Origin: Nissolia schottii
Taxonomy: Eukaryota > Streptophyta > Magnoliopsida > Fabales > Fabaceae
Reading direction: 5' to 3'
DNA: 64,000 nt
Assembly: GCA_003254905.1 (NCBI GenBank)
Contig: QANU01063326.1
Location: forward strand, 304,630-368,629
Below the pieces are notes generated by a model. It had not been told where the DNA came from and did not search any database. It saw only the letters and a list, made by a program, of their open reading frames with translations. Positions 44,401 to 56,352 of the stretch are shown here, piece after piece. Position 1 is the stretch's first letter. The number at the start of each line of letters is the position of its first letter. The translations under genes were made by a program, and so were the position numbers.

Positions 44401-46915
44401 AATCAGGTCTTTTGAATTTCGCCACTAAACTTCCTGATGGTTCACTGAAACCAGATTTGGGACCCAAAACATATATTGCTTATGGATTTTCTGAAGAGCT
44501 TGGTAGAGGAGACTCTGTGACAAAGCTGCATTGTGATGTGTCTGATGCGGTAATTTCTGCTTTGGTTTTATATTTTAAATATTACCAACTGTGGTGTTTG
44601 TGCGCGTGTGTGTGCATGTTGTTACAGATATCTAAGAAATATTTTGGTATTTTATAAAAAGATAGAGGTTTATTTCTCAAAGTGTGGATTTATAAACTAA
44701 CGTAATCTTGCCCACTTCAGTCCTGTCAGATTGGTTCTTTTTGACACACGAAACCTCTCATCAATTTTTACACTTGGATGAGATGATGAAATCAAGCATA
44801 TTTATTTTTCTTTTTTATTCTTTATAATGCCCCCAATATAGCAATGTTATTGGCTTTGCTTTGTCTTGATGAAACCTCTACTAGTACTAGGAACCTTTAA
44901 AATGTGGATGTTAAGGGATTTTCTAATTGATTTGTGTGTGTAGGTATTGCCTTTTTGAGTTCATTTTGATGGCAGACATTTGGTGTACTAATGGAGTCTA
45001 ATCATTTTAAATCCCTAAAAAGTCCTAGCCTCCTTTTTAGGCATTTAGTTGCGGTGTACGGTGGTGCACCATATAAAACTATAGCTGATGTCACATAATT
45101 TATTGGTGGAAGTTTAGGTCAACGTGCTGACACACACAACCAAGGTGAATATAGCTCCCTGGCAGAGAGGAATCATAAACACATTGTGGAAGAAATATGC
45201 TGAAGAAGACTCTCGTGAACTATTCTGTGAAGCATTAGGAGATGCTGATGAACGACCTTCAACTAAAGCATTGAGTCATGATCAAACGGCAGAGAATGGA
45301 TTTAATAATACTTCACCAGGAAGCCAATTGGATCAATGCATTTCATCTACAGCTGAACACACGAGTCAGAAGTTAGAAACACATCAAACGGCAAGTAGCT
45401 TAGCTTCAAGTAATACAAGCACGGAGAGAGACAGAATGGGGATTGATTTTCTGGATGATAACGTGTCTGGTGATCCTGAGTTGAGAGAGTCAAAACAAGG
45501 CCTGGGGAAAGATTCTTTGGAAACTGAAAATGGAGCCGAGGATGTCCTTGGTGGTGCTGTTTGGGACATCTTCCGTCGGCAAGACGTCCCTAAGTTAATT
45601 GTGTACTTAAGAAAGCACAAGAAAGAATTCCGTCATATAAAAAATCATCCTGTAGATTCTGTGAGTAGTATTGCCAGTCATTGTTGACCCTATTAAACAT
45701 ATGGGGAGGGCTTAACTTTTCATTTACTGGTTTCAGGTTATACATCCTATTCATGACCAGACTCTGTTCTTAAATGAGAAGCATAAGAAACAGCTAAAAG
45801 AGGAGTTTAGTAAGTTGGTCAATTTATTTTCTTGATTTAGACTTGGTTGAAAAGTACTACCTCAGCAAATTAAAGATCCTTCTTCCTATGCAGATGTTGA
45901 ACCATGGACTTTTGAGCAACACCTTGGTGAGGCTGTTTTTATTCCAGCAGGGTGTCCTCATCAAGTGAGGAACAGACAAGTAATTCATCATCTTATGACA
46001 AACATGTCCTTTTTCTTGGGTGCAACCTATCTGTTTTATGTTCTAGCAAAATCTTGTTTTTCGAATGGTTTCTTTATAGGTATAAAATTTGCTACTCTAA
46101 ATATTTGAGACATATTGTAGCCACTGAAACTGCCCTAAAGTAATGGTGTCTTTAAATAAAGGTTTTGAGATTATGGTAGCAAGGCATTACGTGTGGAAAA
46201 CTTGAATTGAATATAATGACTGACTAGTCTTCAAGGATCAGCCTTGAGGGAAAGGGAAATGTTAAATTATCAGGGGTAAAACAGGGAAAGATTAGGAAAG
46301 TTGTGCACCATCATTCTTATGCTGTGCCAAACGTTATTTCCCAAAATGTCAATGTAGTCCAACATTTTATATCTTTCTTATTCCCTAGGCATGCTCTGCT
46401 GGCGGTGGTTTGTATCACTACCACATTTTCTCCCTACTTTTATTTGCAGAAAGCCATTAGTCTTATTGTTCCAGCTATTATGCTAATATTGTATTCTTAT
46501 ATATGTTTCCGTTTACTTCTTTTGGTTGATCAGTCTTGTATAAAGGTTGCACTTGATTTTGTTTCTCCGGAAAATGTTGAAGAATGTTTACGACTTACGG
46601 AGGAGTTTCGTTTGCTCCCGAAATACCACAGAGCCAAGGATGACAAATTGGAGGCAAGCTTTTACATCATGTCTTTGTTTTCGTGTGCATGTTGAGTCTC
46701 ACTCACCTTTTTGTTTCTTGCTTATACGTGATTTAAGAGCATCCTAGTGTTATATATTTTGCATTGTCAAAAGGTTTCTCTATAAATATTTTATGCCATG
46801 GGAAAATGCCTTACGGTCTTGCGCACTTCTCTGTTTGCAGGTTAAAAAGATGACCCTTTATGCTGTAAGTAATGCTGTTAGAGAAATCAAAGAACTGATG
46901 CCGGTCAATAAGTAA
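41463..46915 (+). CDS. JmjC histone H3K9 demethylase, JMJ25/IBM1-like, with WRC domain
   Basis: Thirteen exons: 41463-41776, 41857-42040, 42403-42533, 42701-42800, 42886-43012, 43101-43164, 43364-44138, 44220-44549, 45118-45660, 45737-45809, 45894-45979, 46534-46653, 46841-46915; phases give 973 residues. Domains in order: WRC ([12 protein letters not shown]...YCEKH) at the N-terminus, a basic linker, a RING-like Cys cluster (CHQCQRND...CSKC...CYECL...[14 protein letters not shown]), a second Cys cluster (CDNCSTSI...[15 protein letters not shown]) and a C-terminal JmjC domain. Iron ligands are intact: His and Asp in [14 protein letters not shown] and the distal His in [11 protein letters not shown]. 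This is the KDM3 class, removing H3K9me1/2 in the nucleus. Intron 12 uses a GC donor (GAG|GCAAGC). The start at 41463 is chosen because it directly precedes the WRC; an in-frame ATG lies upstream at 41388. The exon 1 donor (CT|GTTTGA) is weak. The last codons may instead be spliced to 47047. Confidence 0.92.
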
Positions 46916-49039
46916 GATCAATTCTATTTTCTTATATTTTCTTAGTGGTCTTGTTTGTGCTTTCAGTACTTCAGTCATTGTTTTGGCGAATACTAATTTA
47001 TAATAATTATTAACATATTACCCTTTTGTTTTTCCTCGTCTTAACAGTTAGGCAATATGGTTATGGAGATATTTTGATCTTCAGAGTTTTCGATTATTAT
47101 CATTATGGACAACTGCTTAGTCAGTTTTGCTTTTCGTTGTGGGTTTTCATGTGCTTCACCAAAAGTATTAGAATATAGATAAGGGAAAAAAAATGTGTTT
47201 GAACTTTTAATACAGTAAGTTAGTAACCATATTGTTCCTCAAGTTACCAACCACAATATATAATATATAAAATTTAAAATTTTGAAAAAAATAAATTTGA
47301 GCGGATTGATCTGCTGATAGATTGACAGACACAAAGGTAAAAATTAGTACTATAATTTAACTTGTGGATAGTGCCCACTGCTCCACCGTCTGCCATACCC
47401 ACTTTATCCATTTCAAAGTTGGACGGATATGGAGGCTGGAAGGAGTCATGATTCTTCTTGGTAAGGACTCATGATTCTGTTCCAGTAACATTAATATTCC
47501 ATTCTCCTTCCCTAATGAAATGGGAAGAGGAAAAGATATTTTGCTTGAAATAATTAATGCGTAGTTGAATTTATGTATTATAGTTGAGGAGTCTCTGTTT
47601 ATCATTGGATGCAGCCAACGGTTACAGAACCCCGTTTGCCCATGCATTCTCTCTTTCCCTACAAACAACATAAGTTAGAGTTTCACACTTGCCAAGGCAT
47701 TCTCAGATTATCTGCTGCCTGCCTCATTGACTTGTTTGATTCTGTTATGCAACTTCGTTTTATGACTATATATAGAATACAACTGTGTAGATAACTCTGA
47801 ATTCAATGAAAATTGATTATCGTGCGAAATAAAAAACACATTTGTAAATTGCGCTACTCGATAATTTTTGGAATAATGGTCAAATTTGGAGCAGATCCTA
47901 ACGCCAAGACACAAGACAATAAGAGGAAGACTAACAAAATGAATTCTTTCAAGTGAAATTGGTGTCATCTCACTTTTAATATCTTTGTTATTTATGTCAT
48001 GTGTAAGTCTCACATTATTAATTAATGGTGAGATATTACATTTGACCTCACATGGCATAAATTTCATTTAAGATAATCCACTCCCAGAAGACTACAGTCA
48101 CCTCTAAATCTCGAGTAAGAAGAACAAAAAGTTCTCAACAAGGAATATCCTGCTTCGTGTAAAAAACACTATCCATTAAATTAACACAAAAGTGGTAAGA
48201 AATTCTCTCATTTTCAAAATGAAAATCAAGCGTTATGTTCATTATCTTACCATTCATTTATATAACAATCTCGTATGAACATGACCATTGACATTAATGA
48301 ATATAACCCTCTCCTTTTCATTTTAAAAAGGAGAGGATTTTAATCCCACAAAAAGTTACCAATCCTTTGGGTAAGAGAGTCTCTCACACACCATGGGGGA
48401 TGAATCAGCTGAATCACAAAGAGATGCTCAGCCTCAATGTGTATGTGATCAACACTGTAGCTTTGGATGCACATAAAAGCCTCAAGGCAATTAGTTTCAC
48501 AATAAATGTTTCTGATCCCACACTTTCACGCCTGAAGGAGCCCTTAGCGAAGCACAACATGCAAGGACTCTCTTAGAGAACACCCTCCCACAGAACAATC
48601 AGACAACCAACTACCACGATAGTCACGAAGAAGGCAATCATAGCCGGAAAGCTGCTTTTTGGATGACCTTTTTGATTTTATGAAAATGGGTTGAATGAAT
48701 AGTCTTGATCTTTTTTTGGAGGCCTGTGTAGTGATCCATAATGGGTTTGAGAGTCACCATGTGTTATTAGGTTTTTTACTTAATGATGAGTGTGTTGGAT
48801 GGTGTAAGGGCGTAGAGACTGATACTATATATTCGTTTTTTGGGAAACATCTCTACTCTTAATAGCTCACTACTCCATCGACGTAGCCTCCAAACAAGAG
48901 ATACAAAGGGGGTGAGTTCTCTTGTACTCGATGTACTCATGTGAGTACACTCTCTTTTGCATGATTCTCACTATCATGAATCATTAAGGTACACATTGAT
49001 TTATGTTAATTCCTTTCTTTTTTTTTTTGGTTGGTGTTC

Positions 49040-49520
49040 TAATTCCTAATATCAATCCGGTTAAATCTCATAAAGGACTCCCCCAAGTTGTATCAATACT
49101 AGAAGGCACGCCAATCTGCAACTCAAAAAAGCTATTGCAACAGTCATTGGCCAACAACCTAGCAAGCATGGACTCTACAGAATCAGGCCAAGCTCCCCCT
49201 ACCAAAGGACCTAATTGTTACGACACCGCAAACCCACCAAAAAGATGGTTATCATCCGAAGCAGTGCAACTCTTAATTCACCCCTCAATATCATCCACCA
49301 TGAAGGAATATTACCAGAAACGAGACAATCTCTAATTAGATAATGCAGGGAGTCCTTTACCTTGCCTACATATCTCAAACAAAACGGCAAAGTACTAAGG
49401 TTCTGGGAGAAGCGGAAGGCATTTTTGTAGGAAGAGCCTCATGAATAGCTAGTTAGACAAGGAGTTTGATCTTCTCAGGGATTCATAGTTTCCAAATCCA
49501 ATATCAATTAATGCTACCAT
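49040..49520 (-). mobile_element. LINE relic (zf-RVT / RNase H region)
   Basis: The minus strand reads WIWKL, a stop, IPEKIKLLV, a stop, then LAIHEALPTK, which is the plant LINE zinc-binding RT segment. After frame shifts it continues CLRYVGKVKDSLHYLIRDC and then GGAWPDSVESMLARLLAND. Multiple stops and shifts show it is long dead. Confidence 0.75.
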
Positions 49521-51561
49521 TCTAATTGCAAGTTCTCTGAAGCAGCCAACCAATGGTATTTGGACGATGTTGTTTATGTTCAAGAAGTAGAGGCAGTTCA
49601 ATTTCAACCCACATTTCCCATGCACATCGGCAGTCTTATGATTAAAAATATTAGTGGCAAGTTCATAATTGAACAGGGAACAAAGCATGTACAAATTCCA
49701 CAAATTGTCAGCCCAAACATTCAAAATTTTGAGCTTAATATTAAATATGTGTATATAAGGCACTTTGTCGCAAAAAACGACCAATAAGCAACAAAGTATC
49801 AGACAAAAAAGATTTATTCCGGCAACCAAAACCCCAAGAGTGATTGGGAGCAAATCACAGTACATCCATCTTATGAACACCTCATGAGTCATTGCAAAAA
49901 TCATATTCATTGTTTCGTTATTTGTATAAATTAATTGATCAAACAATAAAAGCAAGACATCCTGGTTGTCTTTTACTCTACTAGTGTTTTTGGATCTAAC
50001 CGCCCCCCTTTTCGAAACATCAGCCCAAGTTCACTGTACGGACAAGAGTATTAATAAAATATTTGGTTATTTTAAAGGATCATGTGAAGAAGTATTATAT
50101 ATGCACTTGTATACATTAGCGGAGAAATAGAATACAGGGATTACGAAATTGAAAATTTGTATATAATATACAATGTGCATGATATGTAATGTATGGGTGA
50201 GAAAGGGAAACAGATGTCACGAGAATCCTCAAGCATGTAAAGCTAATTTCTAAAGCTAAGGAGTGAGATAAGTATTAATCAGTATCCGCTATTCTGAGGG
50301 AGATAGTACGTTTGTAGGTTAGAGTTTCACGGATCGTGAATCAGTGTAGGAGGGTGAATCATGGTTGATCAATGTTCTCAAATGCTGAAATAAGATGCTA
50401 AAGTAAAAAAAATATTGGATACAGAAGGAGGTTATTTCCTTATTTTTAGCCAAGCTTACAACAAAGTTCTTGAGATCAATAGACAAGGAGAAATCCTTAT
50501 ATGTTGAATTTTATGAACATATAATTATTTCTCATAAACAAGTGAACCTATTTTAGATAAAATTAACAAGAATCAATTTTATTGTAATTATACTTAAAGA
50601 TAAGATGATAAACTTGTACTCATGCCACCTAATTTTTTTATAAAAAAAAAGGTGTTCATGCAATAATCTTTTGATCCTAAATGTACACTAATTTTTTTTA
50701 TTGATATAATTCTAATATTTATATTTAGGTATGTGTGCAACAAAGTTGATAATCACTTTTATTATATGTTATAAATATGTTTATATACAAAGTGTTAGAA
50801 TTTAATCCATGTAAAAAATTCTCATGACGTACGTATTATATGGATTATGACTAGCATGACTTAAGCCTTGAAAATGCATCTCATGGAGGTTTACTTTGTG
50901 ATTGAGCCCACATAATTTAGTGGTTATTTTCAAATCCGGCAAGCGGTGAGTTCTTGGTTTGACTTAGATCTATCTCTTCCCTTAATTAGCATAGCTTAAA
51001 AGTAAAACTGGAGGCTCATTTTGCGGTGGAATTGAGCCGTGGAGTCCTTGTCTCACCACATGCATGCATTAAGTTATCACCCCATCCACAGACAACCCAA
51101 AACAAAGAAACAAATCGTTTTGACATCCAATCATCTCTCGCCATCACATGTGTCTTGTGTTGTTAGTTGTTCAAGTTTCTCTATCAAGCCTAACTATGTC
51201 CATATCATCGTTTAGATTATGAGGGAAAAATATTGTACTTAACAGGAGTCTAGGAGAGAGGAACAGAGGTGATGATCGATCGCATGATGCATATGGGGTT
51301 TTGTTTATTCAATCATTTGCCTATTTTCCACATAAAACAAACAAGGAAGGGGACATTCACTTTGCATACCCGTTAATATCGTGAATTATGCCATATAATA
51401 GAAAGGTTACTTCCATACGAAGATTTTTTCTTTAACAACGCGTTTGTCTAATGTCACTCACAAAGATTCCGGAATTTCATGTGCTGCATTCCATGTGCCC
51501 TTTAGAATGATTAGCAGCATTTTCTGTATTTAATCACCGGCCTTTAATCATTATCAAGTTA

Positions 51562-51751
51562 ATTTTTTTTTTAGGTTGCCTGCCCGGTATCCAAGGCTTA
51601 ACCTTGACTAATTCGGGTCGACCCGGGTCGCGCACCTGACTATGACAGGTGAATCTCCCAACGGGGATAACTGCGTACACAAGATCTCGAACTCGGGACC
51701 TTGTTTGAGCGATACCAAGCCACTTACCACTTGGACCAATCCCCGTTGGTT
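51562..51751 (-). mobile_element. tRNA-derived SINE
   Basis: The minus strand begins near GGGGATTGGTCC and has Pol III boxes: an A-box-like TGGTCCAAGTGGTAAG and a B-box-like CGAGTTCGAGATCT. A body of about 110 bases follows, ending in a poly(A) tail (T run at 51563-51572). AAGTTA occurs on both sides (51556-51561 and 51752-51757), a fitting target duplication. The structure is intact. Confidence 0.8.
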
Positions 51752-52090
51752 AAGTTAGTGTTTATAAACGTTAACATTGAATCATGTTGTGCTTTAGGCG
51801 GCCAATTTTGTAACTAATTAATTCCCAAGCGATATTTTTTGAGCACTAGTAGTCTTACTTTTCACTCTTCCAAGTTCCATTTCTCCAATCATTTTTGTAT
51901 CCTTTTGTTACTTTTACAAAGTTTTCTAACAAAGCCGAGGCATTCACCAAAGCGAGGTTAAAGTGACTACAAAAGCTATGGCTACCATAATTTTGTTGCA
52001 GCTATCCAACCCACCTGTGTTCAAATTGATTCACATAATAAATATGTGCATATTTATTTAATAAATTAAGTTTGACATATATAACTTGTA

Positions 52091-52400
52091 GGGTTAAATA
52101 TTTTTTTAGTTCTTAAAAAATTATAAATTTTGTGTTTTACCTTTGAAAAATATATTGTTAAGAAATAGTTTGTAACAAATTTTTTGGTAAGATTTAGTCT
52201 CTCTGATTAAGTTGGGTTTTAACTATTAACGTAGCAGGTCACATGTAATGTCACGTGTTAATTTTGTGTGGACATGTAGCCTGATTAATGGCTTAACTTG
52301 ATGACAGGATTAAATCCTACCAAAAAAATTTTTAGGAACTATTTCCTAACAAAAAAATTTTAAGAATAAAACACAAATTGTACTTTTTCAAGGAATAAAT
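52091..52400. mobile_element. Palindromic MITE, ~310 bp
   Basis: It begins GGGTTAAATA. The arms with ATTTTGTGTTTTACCTTTGA and, inverted, CAATTTGTGTTTTATTCTTA, followed by GTTAAGAAATAGTT / GTTAGGAAATAGTT, form a long inverted repeat around a unique centre (about 52205-52310). It is related to the shorter copy at 41012-41150. Confidence 0.65.
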
Positions 52401-53309
52401 ACGACTCGTCAAGAATTTGTTGGTTGCCTAACTTAATTTTAGCATTTGATCGTCAACATGAGGACACAAGTTAAATAAGATTGATATTCTTGCTAGTTAA
52501 CACTCAAAAATCTTTGCATTTTTTTCTAAGTTAGTTTTGGTCCTGTCAGTAGCAACTACATCCGTTGAAAACACTTTTCTCTGCTATAAACACATAAAAG
52601 AAAGATGAATGATTAAATAATTGATTGACAACATGCATAGAAGATGTTGATAATGAAAATATCATTAATGTTTTTAAAATATGAAAAATATAAGAGACAA
52701 ATTAATCTTTTGTCATTTTGAACTAATATATTTTATGATACATAAAGTGTAATTGTGTAAAACTTATTCTATGATATTTTTTTTCTGAAACTTGTACTTA
52801 CGTAATCTTGCCTCCATTTTTGAATCCATCCCTGACTATGATGTGATTTATTACAGACCCAACATTTTTTTTTTGTAAGTAAGGTAGTTTAAAATTATTA
52901 ATTTGGGCTGTCATATTATTATTTATCTTTTTTATTTTTTGTCAAGAGTTTTGGATGAGTTTGACATTAACCTTCTTATTATGATCAGAACATGTTTATA
53001 GATTATTTAAATATTTACAAAAATATTTATAGATTAACCCACCAAAATGATGTTAGCATCGGCAATAAAAAATGAACTTATGTCTCTTTTAAATATGAAT
53101 TTTTTTAATAAAAAAATATGAATTATGGTAAGAAGTGTTGTTAAAATACTTATTAAAAAAAGATAAAAATAAAAGCTTTGTATTTAAAAAAATAAAAGTC
53201 ATATATATTTCAATAATATTGAATATTTAAAAACCTGAAAACTTAGCATTTTTGTTTATTTAAGCAACACCCTAAAAAAAAGGTGTGTGACGTATCAACT
53301 ATGTGAAGA

Positions 53310-53317
53310 CTATATAG
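53310..53317 (+). promoter_or_regulatory. Likely TATA box of the aspartic protease gene
   Basis: CTATATAGGT stands about 230 bases upstream of the chosen start codon. A pyrimidine-rich leader (53460-53540) follows, as expected of a plant 5' UTR. Confidence 0.5.
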
Positions 53318-53541
53318 GTTAGGCATAATAAGGAAGTAAAATGTGATTGAGGGTAAAGTGTGCTGCTAGTAAAATGGGGCAGTAAAACCCAGCCAACCGT
53401 AATAATAATAATCATAATAATTAAGCTGCAAAAGCGCTCCACCCATCACGCACCGCCTTTTTTCCTTTATTTATTATTCTCTCTTTTCTCACTCAACTCA
53501 CTCACTCAATCATGCACCCACCCACCCAACGTCTCTCTCTA

Positions 53542-54990
53542 ATGGAAGGGAAACCCCTCCTCCTCTCCTCCTTCATTGCCGTCTTCCTTTCTCTCTCCTC
53601 CGCCGCCGCCGCCGCCGCCACTCTCCCATCCTCTCACTCCCAAACCCAAACCCTAGTGCTCAGCTCTCTCCCACACCCGCCCACTCTCTCATGGCCCGAA
53701 TCCGAGTCCACTGTTTCCGACCCGGAATCCTATTCAGATCTCTCACTCCATCTCCACCACATCGACGCCCTCTCCTCCCACAAGACCCCGGAGCAGCTCT
53801 TCCACCTCAGGCTCCAGCGCGACGCTGCCAGGGTCCAATCCCTAACCTCCATTGCTGCCACCCTCCCAACCCCCAACCGCACCCGTGGCCACAGATCCGG
53901 GTCGGGTTTGGGCTTCAGTAGCTCCATAGTCTCCGGTCTAGCTCAGGGTAGCGGCGAGTACTTCACGCGCCTAGGCGTCGGAACCCCGGCCAGGTACGTC
54001 TACATGGTTCTCGACACCGGAAGCGACGTCGTTTGGCTCCAGTGCGCTCCATGCAGGAAATGCTACTCTCAGGCCGATCCCGTTTTCGATCCGACGAAAT
54101 CCCGCACATTCGCCGGAATCCCCTGCGGTGCCCCCCTCTGCCGGAGACTGGACTCTCCGGGATGCAACAAGAACAAGGTCTGCCAGTACGAAGTCTCCTA
54201 CGGCGACGGTTCCTTCACTTTCGGCGATTTCTCCACCGAAACCCTGACGTTCCGGCGGAGGAGGGTGGCGCGCGTCGCACTCGGCTGCGGCCACGACAAC
54301 GAGGGACTCTTCGTCGGCGCCGCGGGTCTTTTAGGGCTCGGACGCGGCAGGCTGTCGTTTCCGGTCCAGACCGGTCGCCGGTTCAACCAGAAATTCTCTT
54401 ACTGCCTCGTGGACCGGTCCGCTTCGTCCAAACCGTCTTCCATGGTTTTCGGCGACTCGGCCATTTCGCGAACCGCCCGGTTCACTCCTCTCCTCAAGAA
54501 CCCTAAGCTCGACACCTTCTACTACGTCGAGCTCCTCGGGATCAGCGTCGGCGGCGCGCCTGTTCGCGGCGTCTCCGCCTCGCTCTTCCGGATCGACGCC
54601 ACGGGGAACGGCGGCGTCATCATTGATTCTGGCACGTCCGTGACCCGCCTGACCCGACCCGCTTACATCGCGCTGAGGGACGCGTTTCAGGCCGGGGCGA
54701 CGCACCTGAAGCGTGCGCCGGAGTTCTCGCTCTTCGACACGTGCTACGACCTCTCGGGGCTGACGTCGGTGCAGGTGCCGAAGGTTGTCCTGCACTTCCG
54801 TGGCGCTGACGTGTCGCTCCCGGCGTCGAACTACATGATTCCGGTGGACAACAGCGGCAGCTTCTGCTTCGCCTTCGCCGGGACTATGAGCGGCTTGTCC
54901 ATAATTGGCAACATACAGCAGCAAGGGTTTCGGGTCGTGTACGACCTTGCGGGTTCCCGGGTCGGGTTTGCAGAAAGGGGTTGCGAGTAA
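53542..54990 (+). CDS. Nepenthesin-type aspartic protease (A1B), APF2/ASPG-like
   Basis: Intronless gene, 482 residues from the ATG at 53542 (MEGKPLLLSS). An in-frame ATG 30 bases upstream (53512) would add ten residues. I prefer the second because a signal peptide then follows at once (LLLSSFIAVFLSLSSAAAAA). A prodomain of about 110 residues leads to the pepsin-like fold. The first catalytic motif is LDTGSDVVWLQC (Asp 158) with the Cys-rich nepenthesin insert after it (CAPCRKCYSQADPVFDP). The flap Tyr is in YEVSYGDGS. The second motif is IIDSGTSVTRL (Asp 362). The C-terminal IIGNIQQQGFRVVYDL motif is also present. Members are secreted or apoplastic endoproteases; relatives act in guard cells and defence, but the substrate cannot be told. 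Codons are GC-rich compared with the surroundings, as in many intronless plant genes. Confidence 0.95.
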   Translation: MEGKPLLLSSFIAVFLSLSSAAAAAATLPSSHSQTQTLVLSSLPHPPTLSWPESESTVSDPESYSDLSLHLHHIDALSSHKTPEQLFHLRLQRDAARVQSLTSIAATLPTPNRTRGHRSGSGLGFSSSIVSGLAQGSGEYFTRLGVGTPARYVYMVLDTGSDVVWLQCAPCRKCYSQADPVFDPTKSRTFAGIPCGAPLCRRLDSPGCNKNKVCQYEVSYGDGSFTFGDFSTETLTFRRRRVARVALGCGHDNEGLFVGAAGLLGLGRGRLSFPVQTGRRFNQKFSYCLVDRSASSKPSSMVFGDSAISRTARFTPLLKNPKLDTFYYVELLGISVGGAPVRGVSASLFRIDATGNGGVIIDSGTSVTRLTRPAYIALRDAFQAGATHLKRAPEFSLFDTCYDLSGLTSVQVPKVVLHFRGADVSLPASNYMIPVDNSGSFCFAFAGTMSGLSIIGNIQQQGFRVVYDLAGSRVGFAERGCE

Positions 54991-55908
54991 AATCTTGGGG
55001 GATGATACAAAAACTCTTCCCCCGTCTTCTAAATTATTTTATTATTGTCACTATCATTATTATTGGCCTTTTCTTTATTTGTTTATTTTGAAGTTTTTTA
55101 GGAAGGTGTTAGATTAGAGAAGGATAATGAGATAAATTATCTTGAACAAAAGGAGAATGTTTCCAAGTTTAGTTTCTACCCACCATTCAGGCGTCCTTTG
55201 TTTGTTTCTTTCTTTCTTATTTTGCGCAATGCCCACTCAATTATAAATACTGCAACTACTTCAGTATAATACTTGTGTTATGCTTTAGCCATTTCCTTTC
55301 TCTTGAATGTTGATCTTACTACTTATATATTTCCACGCGCACGTGTCAATACTTAAGAATCTAACATTTCCACGCCGATATAATTTCCAAGTAGCAAAGC
55401 TCATAATTTTGATTCATTGAACTTGTTTGTAAAAGAGTATGGTTAGAAACTTAGAATGTAGTATAGTAACGTTTAATTTCTTATCTCAATTATTTAAAGA
55501 CTACAGTGTAATTTTTTATTGATAAAAATATTGCAAATAAATGAAGGGATGGGAACTATTACAGGAAGGGCACGTGGATCGCCAATCACGTACGGAATGA
55601 GTGTCATGGTCTCATTTGGGCACTTTCGTACGGCGATGACATGTCTTGCGTTATCAATAATGGTAGGTATTTTATACATAAAAACCGTATTTGAAGCCTA
55701 AATATAAGTAGTTTACAATTTTAAAAAAGCTAGATATTTTCAACTAAAAGAATTACAAAATAATTAAATATGTACTACTATATATCTTTCTCTAACAAAT
55801 TCAAAGATATGCCTATAAATAACGGAATTATTTAATATGATAACAAAGTTGATATATACGGAGGCATTTGAAGGGTTATTAATGAACCGTGAAATTATGA
55901 TGTGATGA
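54991..55908. other. 3' UTR of the protease gene and spacer
   Basis: The first 300 bases are the likely 3' UTR. A CACGTG element lies at about 55340. The rest is AT-rich with no gene seen. Confidence 0.5.
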
Positions 55909-55916
55909 CTGCAGGT

Positions 55917-56352
55917 TACAGCTGTCAAAATGGGCCCAGCCCGTTTACCCGGTTAAATGGATGGGTTTTACATTCAAAAAATAGGCCCGTGAAAATTTAA
56001 AAAAAAAAATTGAACCGGCCCGTTTAAGTCCGGCCCGTTTAGGCCCGACCCGTTTGGCCCGCGGGCTGGCCCGTTTACCCGTGAATTTTTTAAAAATAAT
56101 TTTTTTTGAATTTTTTGAATTTTTTTTAACTTTCTTTAGACTTTTTTGAATTTTTTTAAATTTTTAAATATTTTTTAAAAAATAAATGGGCTGGCGGGCG
56201 GTCTGTTTAAGTCCGCGGACCGACCATAAACGAGCCGGGCTTAAAAAATATGCATATTTTTTGCCCGACCCGTTTAGGTCCACTGGCCTTAACAAGCCGG
56301 GCCTTAACGGGCAGGCCTAAATGGGCTGGGCCCGCCCGTTTTGACACCCCTA
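55917..56352. mobile_element. hAT-type MITE with exact 8-bp target duplication
   Basis: The ends TACAGCTGTCAAAATGGGC and, inverted, TAGGGGTGTCAAAACGGGC carry the common hAT terminal motif. CTGCAGGT stands on both sides (55909-55916 and 56353-56360). The interior is made of repeated GGCCCGTTTA/TAAACGGGCC motifs, and there is no transposase. Confidence 0.92.

Larger units (their letters stand above)
46916..53300. other. Intergenic region rich in old elements
   Basis: No plant gene recognised. Contents identified: LINE relic (49040-49520), SINE (51562-51751) and MITE (52091-52400). The frames at 48367-48576 and 49449-49955 are not genes; the second is a shifted reading of the LINE. 53100-53300 should contain the promoter of the aspartic protease. 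Confidence 0.5.

Noticed and set aside
48367..48576. 69-codon frame
   Set aside because: No motif and no gene context; probably chance in degraded repeat DNA.
49449..49955. 168-codon minus-strand frame
   Set aside because: The recognisable LINE segment (WIWKL...IPEKIKLLV...LAIHEALP) is in another frame across the same bases; this frame has no family features.
54331..54924. 197-codon minus-strand frame over the aspartic protease
   Set aside because: Antisense shadow; catalytic motifs are on the plus strand.
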